Shown in pieces: positions 53,801-63,978 of a stretch of 64,000 nucleotides of DNA. The notes beneath the pieces were generated by a model. It was not told the origin of the DNA. It worked only from the letters and a program-made list of their open reading frames with translations, and did not search any database. Source of the stretch: Nereocystis luetkeana (taxonomy: Eukaryota > Sar > Phaeophyceae > Laminariales > Laminariaceae). Made by a program: the position numbers and the translations under genes. Location: contig JARUPZ010000016.1 in assembly GCA_031213475.1 (NCBI GenBank), positions 5,759,046 through 5,823,045 of the forward strand, written 5' to 3'. Within the stretch, counting starts at the first letter, position 1. The number at the start of each line of letters is the position of its first letter.

Positions 53801-56438
53801 TTCTCGTGTCCGCCGCCGTCCCCGTTCGCGCCCTCATCGCCAACAGCGCTGGATGCTTCGCCAGCAGCGGCGGCGGCGGCGGCGGCGGCGGCGGTGGGAG
53901 AGGTGGGCGGCGTGGGTGTGGCGGCTGGGGGTGGCCGGAGCCGCAGCGCCGTGATCTCGTCGGCAAACTCGACGAAATCAGCCGTGACTATCTCCGCTTC
54001 AGGGAATCGTTCGCGGAAGACGCTTCCCATCTACCGAGCAGGAGTTATTCATTTCGGAGGGGGTGGGGGGTTTGCTAGTGAGTGTGCGTGTGACTAAGCC
54101 AAATGTTTCGTGTTCGAACACAGCAAAGCCGAGCAGAAGACCCCGGTGGAACCAATGCTGCACGAAGTTAAGGAAGGGGACACAGCACGAGCGGTGCAGG
54201 CTCCCACGACATCGCGCGAGGGACCACACGAACGAAGCAGCGGGCGAAAAATGACGTGCCGACACACCCCAACGGAGCCCAAACAAGTGCTTCCAATGTA
54301 CACCGATTAGCAGCTGGGACTCGTATACCAAACCCTGATTGCCTCCTCGACGACCTCTGCTGCGTGCCAATCAGGCGCCCAAAACCATTCACACCTCGAC
54401 AACCACAACGCTACGTCGAGCGAAGCATAACAAGCAAAAGAGCTGAGCCAGAATATTCCTCGCGCTTGTGCATCCCCAAAGTGCTGTTTCGCACGCTCGT
54501 GCCTCGCGGCTGTAAGTACACTGTCGCCACCAGCGCCTGGAAAAAACAAAACAAATCGGTCTTCTGATACGGACAGCGGGGGTGCAACCCAGCGAGGAGG
54601 AAAATTTCGGTCTCGGTCCCGCCCAGCTCGTGCCATAGTACATTTTTTTTTTCTTATATTCCAAAACACACACACAAAAGAAAAACCTCTCGTATACCGA
54701 CATTTTTACCAGTACCACGACAACAGCCACGAAGCGGAGTGTATCCCGTCTATCACACTATACCTCGGGAGACATGTCGATCCCTACCACGTCCTCCTCC
54801 TGGACCCCCGCCTCTTTAAGGAACGGAACGAGGGCGCCCGTTCCGCAGCCAGCGTCCACCACGCGCCCGTCCCCGTCCGGGCGACACGCCTCCGCGATGC
54901 GCCTCAGGGACGGGAATTGCTGCCGTGCCGCGCAATCCGCGCCATAACATATTATACGAGGTGTACGAAGTACGACGGAGGGTACGTAGCGCGACAGCGA
55001 AAAAACGAAACGTCGGTCAAGGAGGGTGTTTTCATACAGTGATGATGTTGGGGTTCGGGGAACGTGGTGGCCTCACCATCTTGCGCTCTTTGCTGGACAG
55101 TTCATTTTTCTGAACGGTTCAAGTGTTGGGAGGACATACCCGACATGCTACAATTCGTAACGTAGATCGAGCTTTTGCACGGAGACTGGGACGGGTTGTT
55201 TAGACACAAACGGTGCGTAACGTCAATCGATCTATTGTACGGAGACTGAGACGGTTTTTTTTTTTTTAGTCCACAGCATCATGTCGCGATCAGTAAGTAG
55301 TAGTTTACGAATGGGCCCAACTTGAACACCGTGGTTGATATTCCACACTAACTACTCAAAACATCGTAAAACATTCTGAGAAAATTCTCAGGCGGTCGGG
55401 GTTAGGATTATAGGATATATACGATTGGTTCAGGGTTCAAAGTCAAGCATATTTCAACCATTTTTTTTCAAGTTGGGGCGAAAGGTCTATGCAGCTGTCG
55501 TCGAGATGGAGAGAGGCATGGAGAAGAAGGTTACTATTAATAGTGGGGGAGAGGGGAGGGGGTCGATGTATGGAAGCGCAAGGTGAAACGCATATGTGCG
55601 CTCACCTCCAACACCTACCATGTCTATACCTCTCTCAGGGACGACGAGACAACCCACCTCCTTCCCACACCGACCGCGAACTTGGGGAAACGCGAACTTG
55701 GGGCTAGGGTTTGTGTTAGGAGTTATAACCTTTTCATTCACCCCCGCTATGTTCGTCGGGGACCAAAGCGGTAAAGCGGACGGCCAAACCACCCAAAAAT
55801 AGCGCCAGCAAGCGGCCAGCCCCACGCGCCTTCGCACCTCCGCGCGCTCGCCGTACGAAGTACCGTCGCAGCTCTCCTTGAGCCCCTCTTCAGCGAGCGT
55901 AATGGAAAACGTCGCACGACCCCAACAACTCATAAATCCCACGGGGGTATGATGGGAGTATCCATATTGGCTACGCGTTGTGCTGTACTACAGGCAACGC
56001 CACCACTAACGGTTCAGCCGCTCTACAGGAGGAGGCGAGGGGGGGGTTGGGAGGAGGAGAGGAAGATAAACCGCGAGCAGCAAACGAGGTCGCAATGAAG
56101 TTTGACAACACGAGAACGTGGAAGTGTGGTGAGCTTGAGCTTTATTTTTACCAATCCGCCGGAGGATAATAGAAAAAAAAAACCCAATGAAGTTCGGGGT
56201 CTCACGCAACAAAAAAGGAGTAAAAAAAAAAAAACATCTTACCGTTCCGCCCCCGTGGCTATGTTGTACATACGGCACCGCATTATGGTGTACCGTACCG
56301 TACATATTACGTTGTACCGTACCGTACATACTATGGTGTACCGTAACGCAATTCACCTTTTGTGGAGTCGCCTCCGGTCCGGCGAAAAAGCCCACTTTCG
56401 AGTCAAAGACGGCCGCTTGTCGCCGGTTGTGCGCTTCC
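50781..56438 (-). CDS. Class I SAM-dependent methyltransferase (at least five exons)
   Basis: Exons 56438-56357, 54919-54764, 54030-53359, 51941-51816 and 50891-50781 join in phase to 382 residues. The order of motifs is NRRQAAVFDSKVGFFAGPEA; FPSLRRIAEAC; motif I VVDAGCGTGALVPFL; VVGIDMSPEM with the acidic ribose-binding Asp; AEIVTADFVEFADEI; FNSVFGNLWDQGAALERAAS; GGKVVISHPLGRDFV; and LPFLVES...LYLAVLKR. The layout matches uncharacterised plant and algal methyltransferases; the substrate is unknown. Exon c carries an Ala/Gly/Ser-rich insert of about 165 residues coded by GCC/GGC/AGC repeats. The start lies upstream of 56438. At the 3' end either ACG|GTGAGT is a donor to an unseen last exon, or the frame reads on to a stop at 50751. 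Confidence 0.88.
51640..51790 (-). repeat. Family S fragments
   Basis: GGTCCTATGGCTATACGACT and GGTCTATGGTCATACGACTA head two fragments. They lie in the methyltransferase intron between exons d and e. The rest of that intron has GATGGCAGCGATGG and CAACACCAACA short repeats. Confidence 0.75.
51816..51941 (-). CDS. Methyltransferase exon d
   Basis: It encodes EGGKVVISHPLGRDFVTRLK and VPHDLPERDTLERMVQ. The acceptor GGACTGAAG is pyrimidine-poor but is the only AG nearby and keeps phase 0. Confidence 0.88.
52195..52760 (-). repeat. Family S repeat, near-complete copy
   Basis: It has GGAATTGATCGTACCATGTA, GTTCTTAGTAGGATGCAGCT, ACGGCGCTTCGCGCTTGGTG and AGGGTCTATGGTCATACGAC. It lies in the methyltransferase intron between exons c and d. 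Confidence 0.85.
53359..54030 (-). CDS. Methyltransferase exon c with long low-complexity insert
   Basis: The acceptor is CTCGGTAG|ATG. It encodes MGSVFRERFPEAEIVTADFV, the insert, then TVVFNSVFGNLWDQGAALER. The donor is GAG|GTGCGT. The insert is fully in frame. Confidence 0.9.
54764..54919 (-). CDS. Methyltransferase exon b (motif I)
   Basis: The acceptor is GGCACGGCAG. It encodes FPSLRRIAEACRPDGDG and VVDAGCGTGALVPFL and ends CCCGAG|GTATAG. Confidence 0.93.
54920..56356. other. Methyltransferase intron a-b
   Basis: A roughly 60-base duplication lies at 55155-55265 (CACGGAGACTGGGACG and TACGGAGACTGAGACGG). The minus frame near 55800-55940 looks protein-like, but exons a and b join without it. 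GTACCGTACCGTACAT repeats lie at 56285-56345. Confidence 0.5.
56357..56438 (-). CDS. Methyltransferase exon a
   Basis: The acceptor is TCTCTGTGTTTCAG and the donor AAAAG|GTGAAT. The 27 codons EAHNRRQAAVFDSKVGFF onward match the N-terminal helix that precedes motif I in this family. Confidence 0.82.
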
Positions 56439-56524
56439 CTGAAACACAGAGAAATCAACGTAAGCGGCGCGGAACAGGACGCGTTCGGCGTAGGTAGCCG
56501 TGGGAGGGACGGAGGGGGGGGGGT

Positions 56525-56735
56525 ACTCGTACCGTGGTCGTATGGCCATAGACCCTCGCACCCCTACTAGGCCGGGACGGAGCACGTCCGGCTTTCACCT
56601 ACTCTCCGACCAGGCAGGCATTGTTTGCATTAAGCGCGAAGCCTGGTGATTATGTGGTCGGCGGGTCGCACGGAGGGTGAGCTGCATCCTACTAAGAACC
56701 GCTTGTGGGGCGGATTTTTTCCCGCATGGATGACA
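56525..56735 (+). repeat. Family S fragment
   Basis: GTCGTATGGCCATAGACCCT, TAGGCCGGGACGGAGCACGT, GTGAGCTGCATCCTACTAAG and AACCGCTTGTGGGGCGGA follow the family S order. Confidence 0.82.
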
Positions 56736-57224
56736 ACGTCGAATTCATGGATTTGTTTTCGGGTGTGTATTGTGTGTGCGTGTGGCGGGGGGGGGGGGGG
56801 GGGGGGGGTACTCGGTACTCATTTGCTGCCCTGGCCATTTCATCCTGGAGCACCGTTCCTACTCCTAGTAGAGACAGCTCCAATACACCAAGGTATCGTT
56901 TTCGTAGAGGACGTGTCGAAGAGAACCACGCGAAAGGATACACCCTGTCGACAGACCATGGGCCAAAACGCTGACAGGGCAGGGATTTTCGGAACTCCCT
57001 TCGGAGACCTCAACGTCAAGGCTTCGCGCAGGCGCAACGGCGCTGAGCGGGCGGATCCTCCGACGCCGGGCGTTTCAGGCGTAGAGGGGGCACGCCCCGG
57101 CGAAGAAACCGCGTGGAAAGACGGTCAGAGGCGGGGAGATCTGCCGACCAAAAACGGATCGGATCAGGCTGAGGATCCTCATAGGTATATTTATATATAT
57201 GTAATCACACCCTGGACAATTCCT

Positions 57225-57700
57225 ATTTCAATAAGTCCATTGTGTTTACAATTGATATAGGAGGCTGTGTGTTAGTTGGAAATGTCTTGACAATTGGTTT
57301 TTGGCGGCTGTCTATTGCGTTGAATTGTCCAGACAACCGATATCGGCGATTGCTCATAAATCGAAAATTGTCCAGACAAATGATTTCGGCGATTGTCTAT
57401 GAATTGGAATTGTCCAGACATTTGATTTCGAAGACCATATTTTGATGTGTGAGCATTAGGTTTCGAGTGTGTCTATAAATTGGACTTGCTTAAACAATTG
57501 ATTTCGGAGGCTGCCACTAGATGGAATTATCCAGCCAACTGATTTCGGGTGCCTGTCCGAGAAGTGGATTAGTCTAAACAATTGATTTCGGGTGATGCCT
57601 ATTAATCGGAATTGTTTCGGGTGCTGTCAAATAAAGAGAATACCGTAGTCCAAACGGACTTCGGCGATTGAAAAGTAATTGAAATTGTCCCCACAATACA
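57225..57700 (+). repeat. 42-base satellite, array 1
   Basis: Degenerate units contain GGAATTGTCCAGACAAT, TGATTTCGG and CTGTCTATTAATTG. The core is a variant of the palindrome AATTGTCCGGACAATT. Confidence 0.88.
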
Positions 57701-57921
57701 TTTCAGATACCGCCCAAGAAACTTGCTCGCATGGGCTTGTGCCTATTTATTGTATTCTGATAGACACTCCTTATTGAATTGATACTACTCGTAATAAGGC
57801 ACATTGAAGTGCCATGCAAATTATTCGGTACACAGGGAAGTTCCCGTTCCTGTTGTAGACGCAATACTAGCGTGGTTTTGTAGTGTAGTGACCAAATCAA
57901 CTGTAGCTCTGCAAGTAGCTG

Positions 57922-58031
57922 CTATTACGGGGGGCCATAGTTAACAGGACCAAATATTGTTAGTAAAAAGGTTAAACATAGAGGTTTTTATGTGTACCAT
58001 AGGTTCTGTTAACTATGGTCCCCCGTAATAG
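57922..58031 (-). mobile_element. M1 MITE-like element, copy 10
   Basis: It has ends CTATTACGGGGGGCCATAG and CTATGGTCCCCCGTAATAG. It sits in the non-satellite stretch between array 1 and the inverted array 2. Confidence 0.9.
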
Positions 58032-58039
58032 CTTTCAAA

Positions 58040-58620
58040 TAACAGAGCCCTCTACAACTCGATTGCCCAAATAATTCCAATTAGTAGATCGCTTCCGAAA
58101 CCAATTGTCCTGACAAGTCCAAAAATGGAAGGCCTCCCAAAACAGTTGCCCCGACAAATCCACTTCATGTACATCACTCGAAAACAATTTTTGAAGCAAT
58201 TCCAACTAATGTAGTAGATTGCCTGGACAATTCCCATTTTTAGAAAGCACTACGCAGGCATCAATTGTTGAGACAATTCCAATCATTGGGCAGTCTCGAA
58301 AACCATTTGTCCGGACAATTCCAAATATTCAAAAGCACCGAACATCAATTGTTCGGGCAATTTCAATTGATGGGCAGTCTCTGAAATCCATTGACAGGAC
58401 AATTTCAATTGATAAAAGTCTCCAAAATCATTCATGCGGACAATTGTTGGAACGCACCAGATATCATTTGTTCAAACCATTCCAATTAAATCTCCCAAGT
58501 CGATTGCCAGAACTAATCAAACAATGGACAGCAGTATCCAAGATCAATTGTCTGAACAACTTCAATTGCTACACAGTCTTTGACATCTTGCCCGGACGAT
58601 TCCAATGAATAGACAACTTC
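58040..58620 (-). repeat. 42-base satellite, array 2, inverted orientation
   Basis: The units read GGACAATTCCAAT and AGTCTC-AAA-CCA/TTGT, the reverse complement of arrays 1 and 3. Confidence 0.88.
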
Positions 58621-58834
58621 GTGACTCTGCTGTAGAGGAAACAGTCTATTAATAGGTCTATTGTCCATGGCATAGACAGAAAAGGGCGGGACACGTCAAC
58701 TTTACATAAATATGTAATACATGTTCGTACGTAGGACGCTTTGATGGCGCCTAGCCTATGTGTTCAGATGTATTCATTAAAAATACGTTTCACGAAACAA
58801 AACAAGTCGTATGCGCTGATGATTTGAAGTGTAC

Positions 58835-59370
58835 GCGCAATTGATTTAGGACGCTGTCTACCAATTGGCACTGTCTGAAGAACTGATTTTGGAGCTTTTC
58901 TAATTGTTGAAATCATAGGGACAATTGATTTTGTATGCTGTCTATTAACTGGAATTGTCCGGACAATTGGTTTAGAAGGCGGTCTGTCAAATGAAATTGT
59001 CCGGACAATTGCTTTCGGAGACTGCCTAGGAATTGGAATTGTCGGGACAACTGATTCGGGAGACAGTCAATGATTGGAAATATCGGGACAAGTGATTCAG
59101 CAGTCTATTAATTGGAATATGCCCGGACAACTGATGTAGGGGGCTGTCTATTAATTGGAATTGCCGGGGCAATTGGTTTAGGAGACTGTCTATGAATTGG
59201 AATTATCGGGACAATCGATTTAGGAGACGGTCTATTAATTGGAATTGTCGAGACAATTGATTTAGGAGACGGTGTATTAATTGAAATTGGCCCGATAATT
59301 CATTCAGGCGAAGGTCCATTAAATGGAGTTGTCCGCACCATTGATTAGAGACTGCTTGTCCCGACAATTG
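58835..59370 (+). repeat. 42-base satellite, array 3
   Basis: About twelve units of about 42 bases, such as GGAATTGTCCGGACAATTGG followed by TTTAG-AGGCGGTCTGTCAA. Two units keep the perfect AATTGTCCGGACAATT palindrome. Confidence 0.92.
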
Positions 59371-62300
59371 GGCCAATTAGGGGTCATTCGATGCAAACTG
59401 TCTGGACACTAGAGCTCAATTTGTTGGAATTAGGGGCCACAGCAGACAGTCATTGTAAAAGGAAGCCATTAATACACAATCGGACTATTAATACCAGGTA
59501 TCAGGTATTGCCTATTGTCTAGGGTGTGATCACAGCATATCCAAATATACTTGGATTCCGAAGTCTCGGGTAGGGGCTCAAGTACTACCAGGAGGATCTA
59601 AATCTGAATATCACAATCTGGTATGTGATACTTGCGTGAATTGTGGTTTGTGGTAATGACCAAAGTACCAGGTACTACTCTATCCCTGTATATAGGGAAC
59701 TTTTACATTGGATTTTAGTACAGAAACGGTCCCTTAAATTTAGGGACAGACTGACATGTGGTAATTCTGGTACACAGCAGTAGTGGTTGTTGACTGCGGT
59801 AATTGCGACAGTTGGAACATTGTGGTGTCTGTGTAATTGCGGGATGCACGGACCGTGGCGCCGCCGTACCGAGGGGTCGAAAAAATAAAAAAAATAGGTC
59901 GGACATCAGCCCCGGGTTTTTCGTTTTGTTCTTGGGGGCGACCGACTGAAACTGAAAAATCGCTCCGCTTGTATACATCCGACACGATATATCATACGAT
60001 ATGACACCTGGTACCTGGTATGAATGTACAACAGAGTAGTACAGTAGTACGTACTCGTTCAGTTGTACAGGTTGATGGGTGATGTATACGTGCACCGGTA
60101 CTGGTGTTGACTGGATGCTCATGAATAAATAGACTGCGTACGTACATACACAACGAGTTTTTGCTGACTACACGTGCTGAACAGGGTTAGCAGACAGCAG
60201 GCCCGCAACAACTTTACGTTAATGGTGCACATACAGGAGTGTATTATGAACGGCGAACGGCGCGCGATGCGCGCGTCTGCGGCCAACATCGAAATAGAGA
60301 GAAAGAGAGAGAGTGCCAGGCACCGACAGGAGAACCCAGGACGGGCGGAAACACGGAAAACGTGTCAAACGACATGCATCGCTCATCAGCACACCGCTGT
60401 ACGTGTGTGTAGTGCGGGCGCGTACTCGCTTCTTTCGCTGTCGTGCCGCAGCAAGCATCTGTCCGGAAGGGGCCCTAACTGCAACACCATATTGAAAAAA
60501 CCTTTGCACCACCGAGGTGCAACGCCACCGCCTGATTTATCGAGGCAGGCCTTTCGGCCGGCCGTTTTGTTAAAAAAACGGCACCGAAACACCGGCGGAG
60601 TCGCGCGACCGATCCTGCCGACCTCGAGCCCCCCGAAGGGCTGTTGGGGTAGGGGTAGAGTTAGGGATAGGGTTAGTGATGGGTCAGGGAGGGATGCGGG
60701 TTGGGTCTGGGTCGACGCGCAGGGTAGAAATTGACGAAAAGGTGTTGCACGAGTGCATTCACAAGGTGGCGTTGCAATCAGGGGCACCGATCCTCACTGA
60801 CGTACCACTTCATACTGGGACACGTGGTAGTACGAGCAGTTCGAGTACAAAGGTGGCCGCCTTGACAATGATCCCATTCTCGCTTCACGTTACGCACAGC
60901 GTGCTCGTCCTCCTCGACGTAAGGTACCTACCGCCGACTGCTGTTGCTGCGGTTCTCGGATGGTAGCAACCGTTTTATGTACTTACTGGCGTATCATAAT
61001 ATACCTGCTGGCTTGCCGAAGCACCTCTTCCTTCCCTTCCGGCAGCATCGCCGAGTGCATCGCTTCGAAGCGCTGCGCCATACCAGGTATACAGAAAGGC
61101 AGGAAGGCAGCATGAGTTTCCTCGAAGGAAAGCCAGCACGTACTGTACGAGAGACAAAGTTCAACCAGAAGCGCGACGTAACGTATCTACGTACGATGCG
61201 ATATGATACGGGGTTTAGACGTTACACGTTCGTAACGCCTCGTAAAGCGATTGCTCTCACGTACATACTATCCATGTACTTTGATACCAGGGCGTTTACA
61301 TGCACCTGAGGTACCGTCGTACCCGAGGGACGACGTGCTCGATGGGGTGCGAGTTACGAGTGAGGACAAGTTTCCTCACATATTCATGATTCTACGAATC
61401 CAGTGTCCATGCCTCGGTGGGGGGAAACTATGTATGAGACGGCACGCCGCACTGCCTACATCCTTGCGAAGCTTGTTACGGGCACGAGCACAAGCAGCAT
61501 ACTGGCGCATCAAAGAGCAAGCACCTACCCCGGTCTATACGTACCATGACGTACAGCAGTACAGCAGTACGAGTATAGAAATGTGGGTAAAAGCATTATT
61601 AATATTAATAGTATTCACAGCTATTAATAGGAATATAGTGGACGAGCCTACAGAGTCATCACGAGTAATAGTATTTTCGTTTGCAGTTGAACAGCGAATC
61701 TCCAAGATAGCACCCGTATTGCAGCAAGCACACACCTCCCGAACGTCACCACCAGCATCGATATCGCCAGCGGTACTGCCGCCACCAGCGCTCATCGTCA
61801 ATACCCGGCGTTCTGTCCGCCATACGCCTCGCCGTTGGTATGCAGGTGCGGTCGCTGCTTCCGCTGCTCTAGCTGTTGTGTACTGCGTTCGCTCCTGTAA
61901 ACCAAGATATTTACTGCGACATGGTGACAATGCTGGTGATGCTGTTGCTCTATCATAGGGCGAGAGCCCAACAGCGCAGAGAGCTTGGCCGCTCGGTAGA
62001 AGGAAACCTTTCGATTGCCTCAGCAATATCAGCAGATGAGTCAACAAGGGGACCGTCGAAAAGCGCAACGCGTTCGTCATCATCGAGCGCTCGACCCGCG
62101 GATTCGAGAATTCCAAAGCCAGCAAAACGCGAAAACTAAGCCAAAGTTTTCTATAGGATTTTAAAGGCGTTCTTAGCATTTTTTCACCAACCCCCGCCTG
62201 CAACGACAGCAAAAGAAAAAAGCTCAAATCAACAAGCTCATCCCACACCATCGGTCTCTCCTGTTATCGCTCTGTTTTTTCTTTTCGTTTTTCCCACTAG
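59371..62300. other. Region with no recognised gene
   Basis: It is rich in TACCWGGTA words (59492, 59666, 60012, 61081). Overlapping open frames of 235 and 238 codons on the two strands (61251-61958 plus, 61535-62251 minus) resemble no family. The plus frame at 60676-60920 ends with a plausible donor GAC|GTAAGG and might be an exon of the gene at 62301. A short TTAGGG-like run lies at 60645-60680. Confidence 0.4.
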
Positions 62301-62508
62301 CCTCTCACGGCATTCGTACGACGTCCTGGCGCGCTTGATGGCAATGGGAGGAGAGCCAGTGGAGGCTCGAAACGCTGCTGGCGTTGGCACCATCAAGGCG
62401 GAGGCGGGGCGGTCGCCTTTGGTCGGCGCGGACGGTTTAGCCATGGGCGATGCGGACATCGAACGGTCTTTAGCACGGTTCGCCGAAGCAGCGGCTTCTA
62501 ACCCAACG
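62301..62508 (+). CDS. Exon of an unidentified gene (first of two seen)
   Basis: The acceptor TTTTTCCCACTAG is strong and the donor is ACG|GTGAGC. The 69 codons read LSRHSYDVLARLMAMGGEPV and later DADIERSLARFAEAAASNPT. The C-terminal part is a likely amphipathic helix. It joins in phase 0 to 62601-62651. I do not recognise the protein. Confidence 0.5.
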
Positions 62509-62600
62509 GTGAGCGAGCGAGCGATGTCGTAGGATGATTAAATAGGTCGTTCTGCGGGTGCCCGTGGAGCTTTGCTCTACTTGTGCTTCCCCCCTTGAAG

Positions 62601-62651
62601 GTCCTTGGGATCAGAACCAGAGTTCAAATCTGTCCCGGAACCGGTACGAAG
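62601..62651 (+). CDS. Exon of an unidentified gene (second of two seen)
   Basis: It has 17 codons, VLGIRTRVQICPGTGTK, between the acceptor CCCCCCTTGAAG and the donor AAG|GTACGT. The intron to the previous exon is only 92 bases. Further exons would lie beyond 62651 but were not identified. Confidence 0.45.
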
Positions 62652-63897
62652 GTACGTTGTATTTTGTGTGTGTGTTTTTTCAAATTTCATGCGAGAGACG
62701 ACTGCGAGCTACTTAAAACACGAAGAAGTCGAAGCTTGTCCCATGGCTTCAAGCTTCTCGCTCTATAGTTCGTAAAATTGCGCGATACACGTGGGGGAGC
62801 CGTGTGCTCGCGTGGCCCCAGCGTATCCTCTCACCCGGGGGTGGGCTGCCGTACGCGCGGCACGGTTCACGAATCGGTCCCAGTTCAAAACATGGCGATA
62901 ATACGTTATTGATCACGTACTCGCGTTTGCCCGTGTGCGGATGTACCCGACTGGTCGCTCTACGAGGATCGTTATCGCTATGATATCGTTCGCTCTTTCT
63001 TTATTTTTACGAAGTTAAACTGTAAATCACTCGTGTGGAACCAGCTCAGGTACGACTACATTTCCACGCGTGTATTTTGCGTGGTCTCGTGTTGGTAGTG
63101 TGTACGTATACCAGCTGGTACGTTTCATAATACAGCAGTACGTACGCACTGGAGGTCTGCCTGAATATTTTTTCCTCGCACTCAAAACAGACGGGGGGGG
63201 GGGCAGAGTAATCGCTCGTGAATATGCTTTTCTGCGTAAGAGCGCTTCGTCGCGTTGTTGCTGGTGACGCTGGACGACGATGTTTGTTGATAACGAGGAA
63301 GATGGGGGCAGCATCGATGTTTGTTTCCAACTCCAGCGCGCTGATGACTGCTGATGACTGCGACGACCCCAGACCACACACCATCGCCAGAAAGAAACGA
63401 AAAAGAAAGTAATAATACATTTCCTTTCTTTTTCTCGTCCGTTTCCGCGTTTCCATTTATTTATCAAACTGACCATTTTGTAAAATTATGAAATACCACG
63501 GTACCAATAAAAAAGTGTGTTTGAAGCGCGAAGTCGCTATGACGTACCAAGAACACACACACACCAGGTACCTAGGTACCTGGTACTGCTGTAGGAGTAT
63601 GTACTCGTATGATACCAGAGGTCAGCACCGTTATACAGCAGTACGCGGCGTGGCTGCCCCGTTCCTCCAACCGACGTGCATCTTATCTTCTACCTGGTAT
63701 ATTCAATACGGCAGTCAGCAACGTCATTTTGTTATCTTATCTTCTCCACATTATTCAACATATTTATTTATTTATCAAACCTCTTACCCTGGTAGGCAGC
63801 ACCAGATATTGTACTTACTGTATTAATAGTAACCAGGTCTGGGAGGGAAGTGAAACACCTTGTATGTATGTACGACTCACTCACTCGTAGTAGCCGG
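62652..63897. other. Downstream stretch, no gene recognised
   Basis: It has TACCTGGTA words at 63577 and 63691, and a perfect 22-base palindrome at 63563-63584 built from ACCAGGTACCT and its complement. I see no supported coding exon. Confidence 0.4.
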
Positions 63898-63978
63898 TCG
63901 CCCCGGTGGTTCAAGTGGTTTACCTCGAATTCTACATGTGTTTGAGTTCTGGGTTCGAGCCCCAGGTGGGTCGGACAT
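63898..63978 (+). repeat. tRNA-like sequence, probably SINE-derived
   Basis: An A-box-like TGGTTCAAGTGG and a B box GGTTCGAGCCC with a 5-base-pair T-stem (CTGGG/CCCAG) lie at tRNA spacing. The acceptor stem pairs poorly (GTCGCCCC against GGGTCGGAC), so a functional tRNA is doubtful. Confidence 0.45.

Noticed and set aside
55800..55942. Extra methyltransferase exon (minus, frame with ITLAEEGLKESCDG)
   Set aside because: Exons a and b already join in phase and without a gap against the family, so this piece is not needed. Its acceptor is weak.
56976..57190. Plus-strand exon (frame with FGDLNVKASRRRNGAERA)
   Set aside because: The composition is protein-like, but no convincing acceptor/donor pair or family was found, and the upstream methyltransferase exon could lie here on the other strand.
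60645..60680. Interstitial telomere repeat (TTAGGG-like)
   Set aside because: Only two or three degenerate units (GTTAGGGATAGGGTTAG). That is too short to claim.
61251..62251. Overlapping 235- and 238-codon frames as a protein gene
   Set aside because: They overlap on opposite strands with no recognisable domain and show Ser/Arg/Leu-rich composition. They may contain an exon but cannot be supported as genes.
63898..63978. Functional tRNA gene on the plus strand
   Set aside because: The T-arm is good, but the acceptor stem pairs poorly. It was kept as a tRNA-derived repeat.
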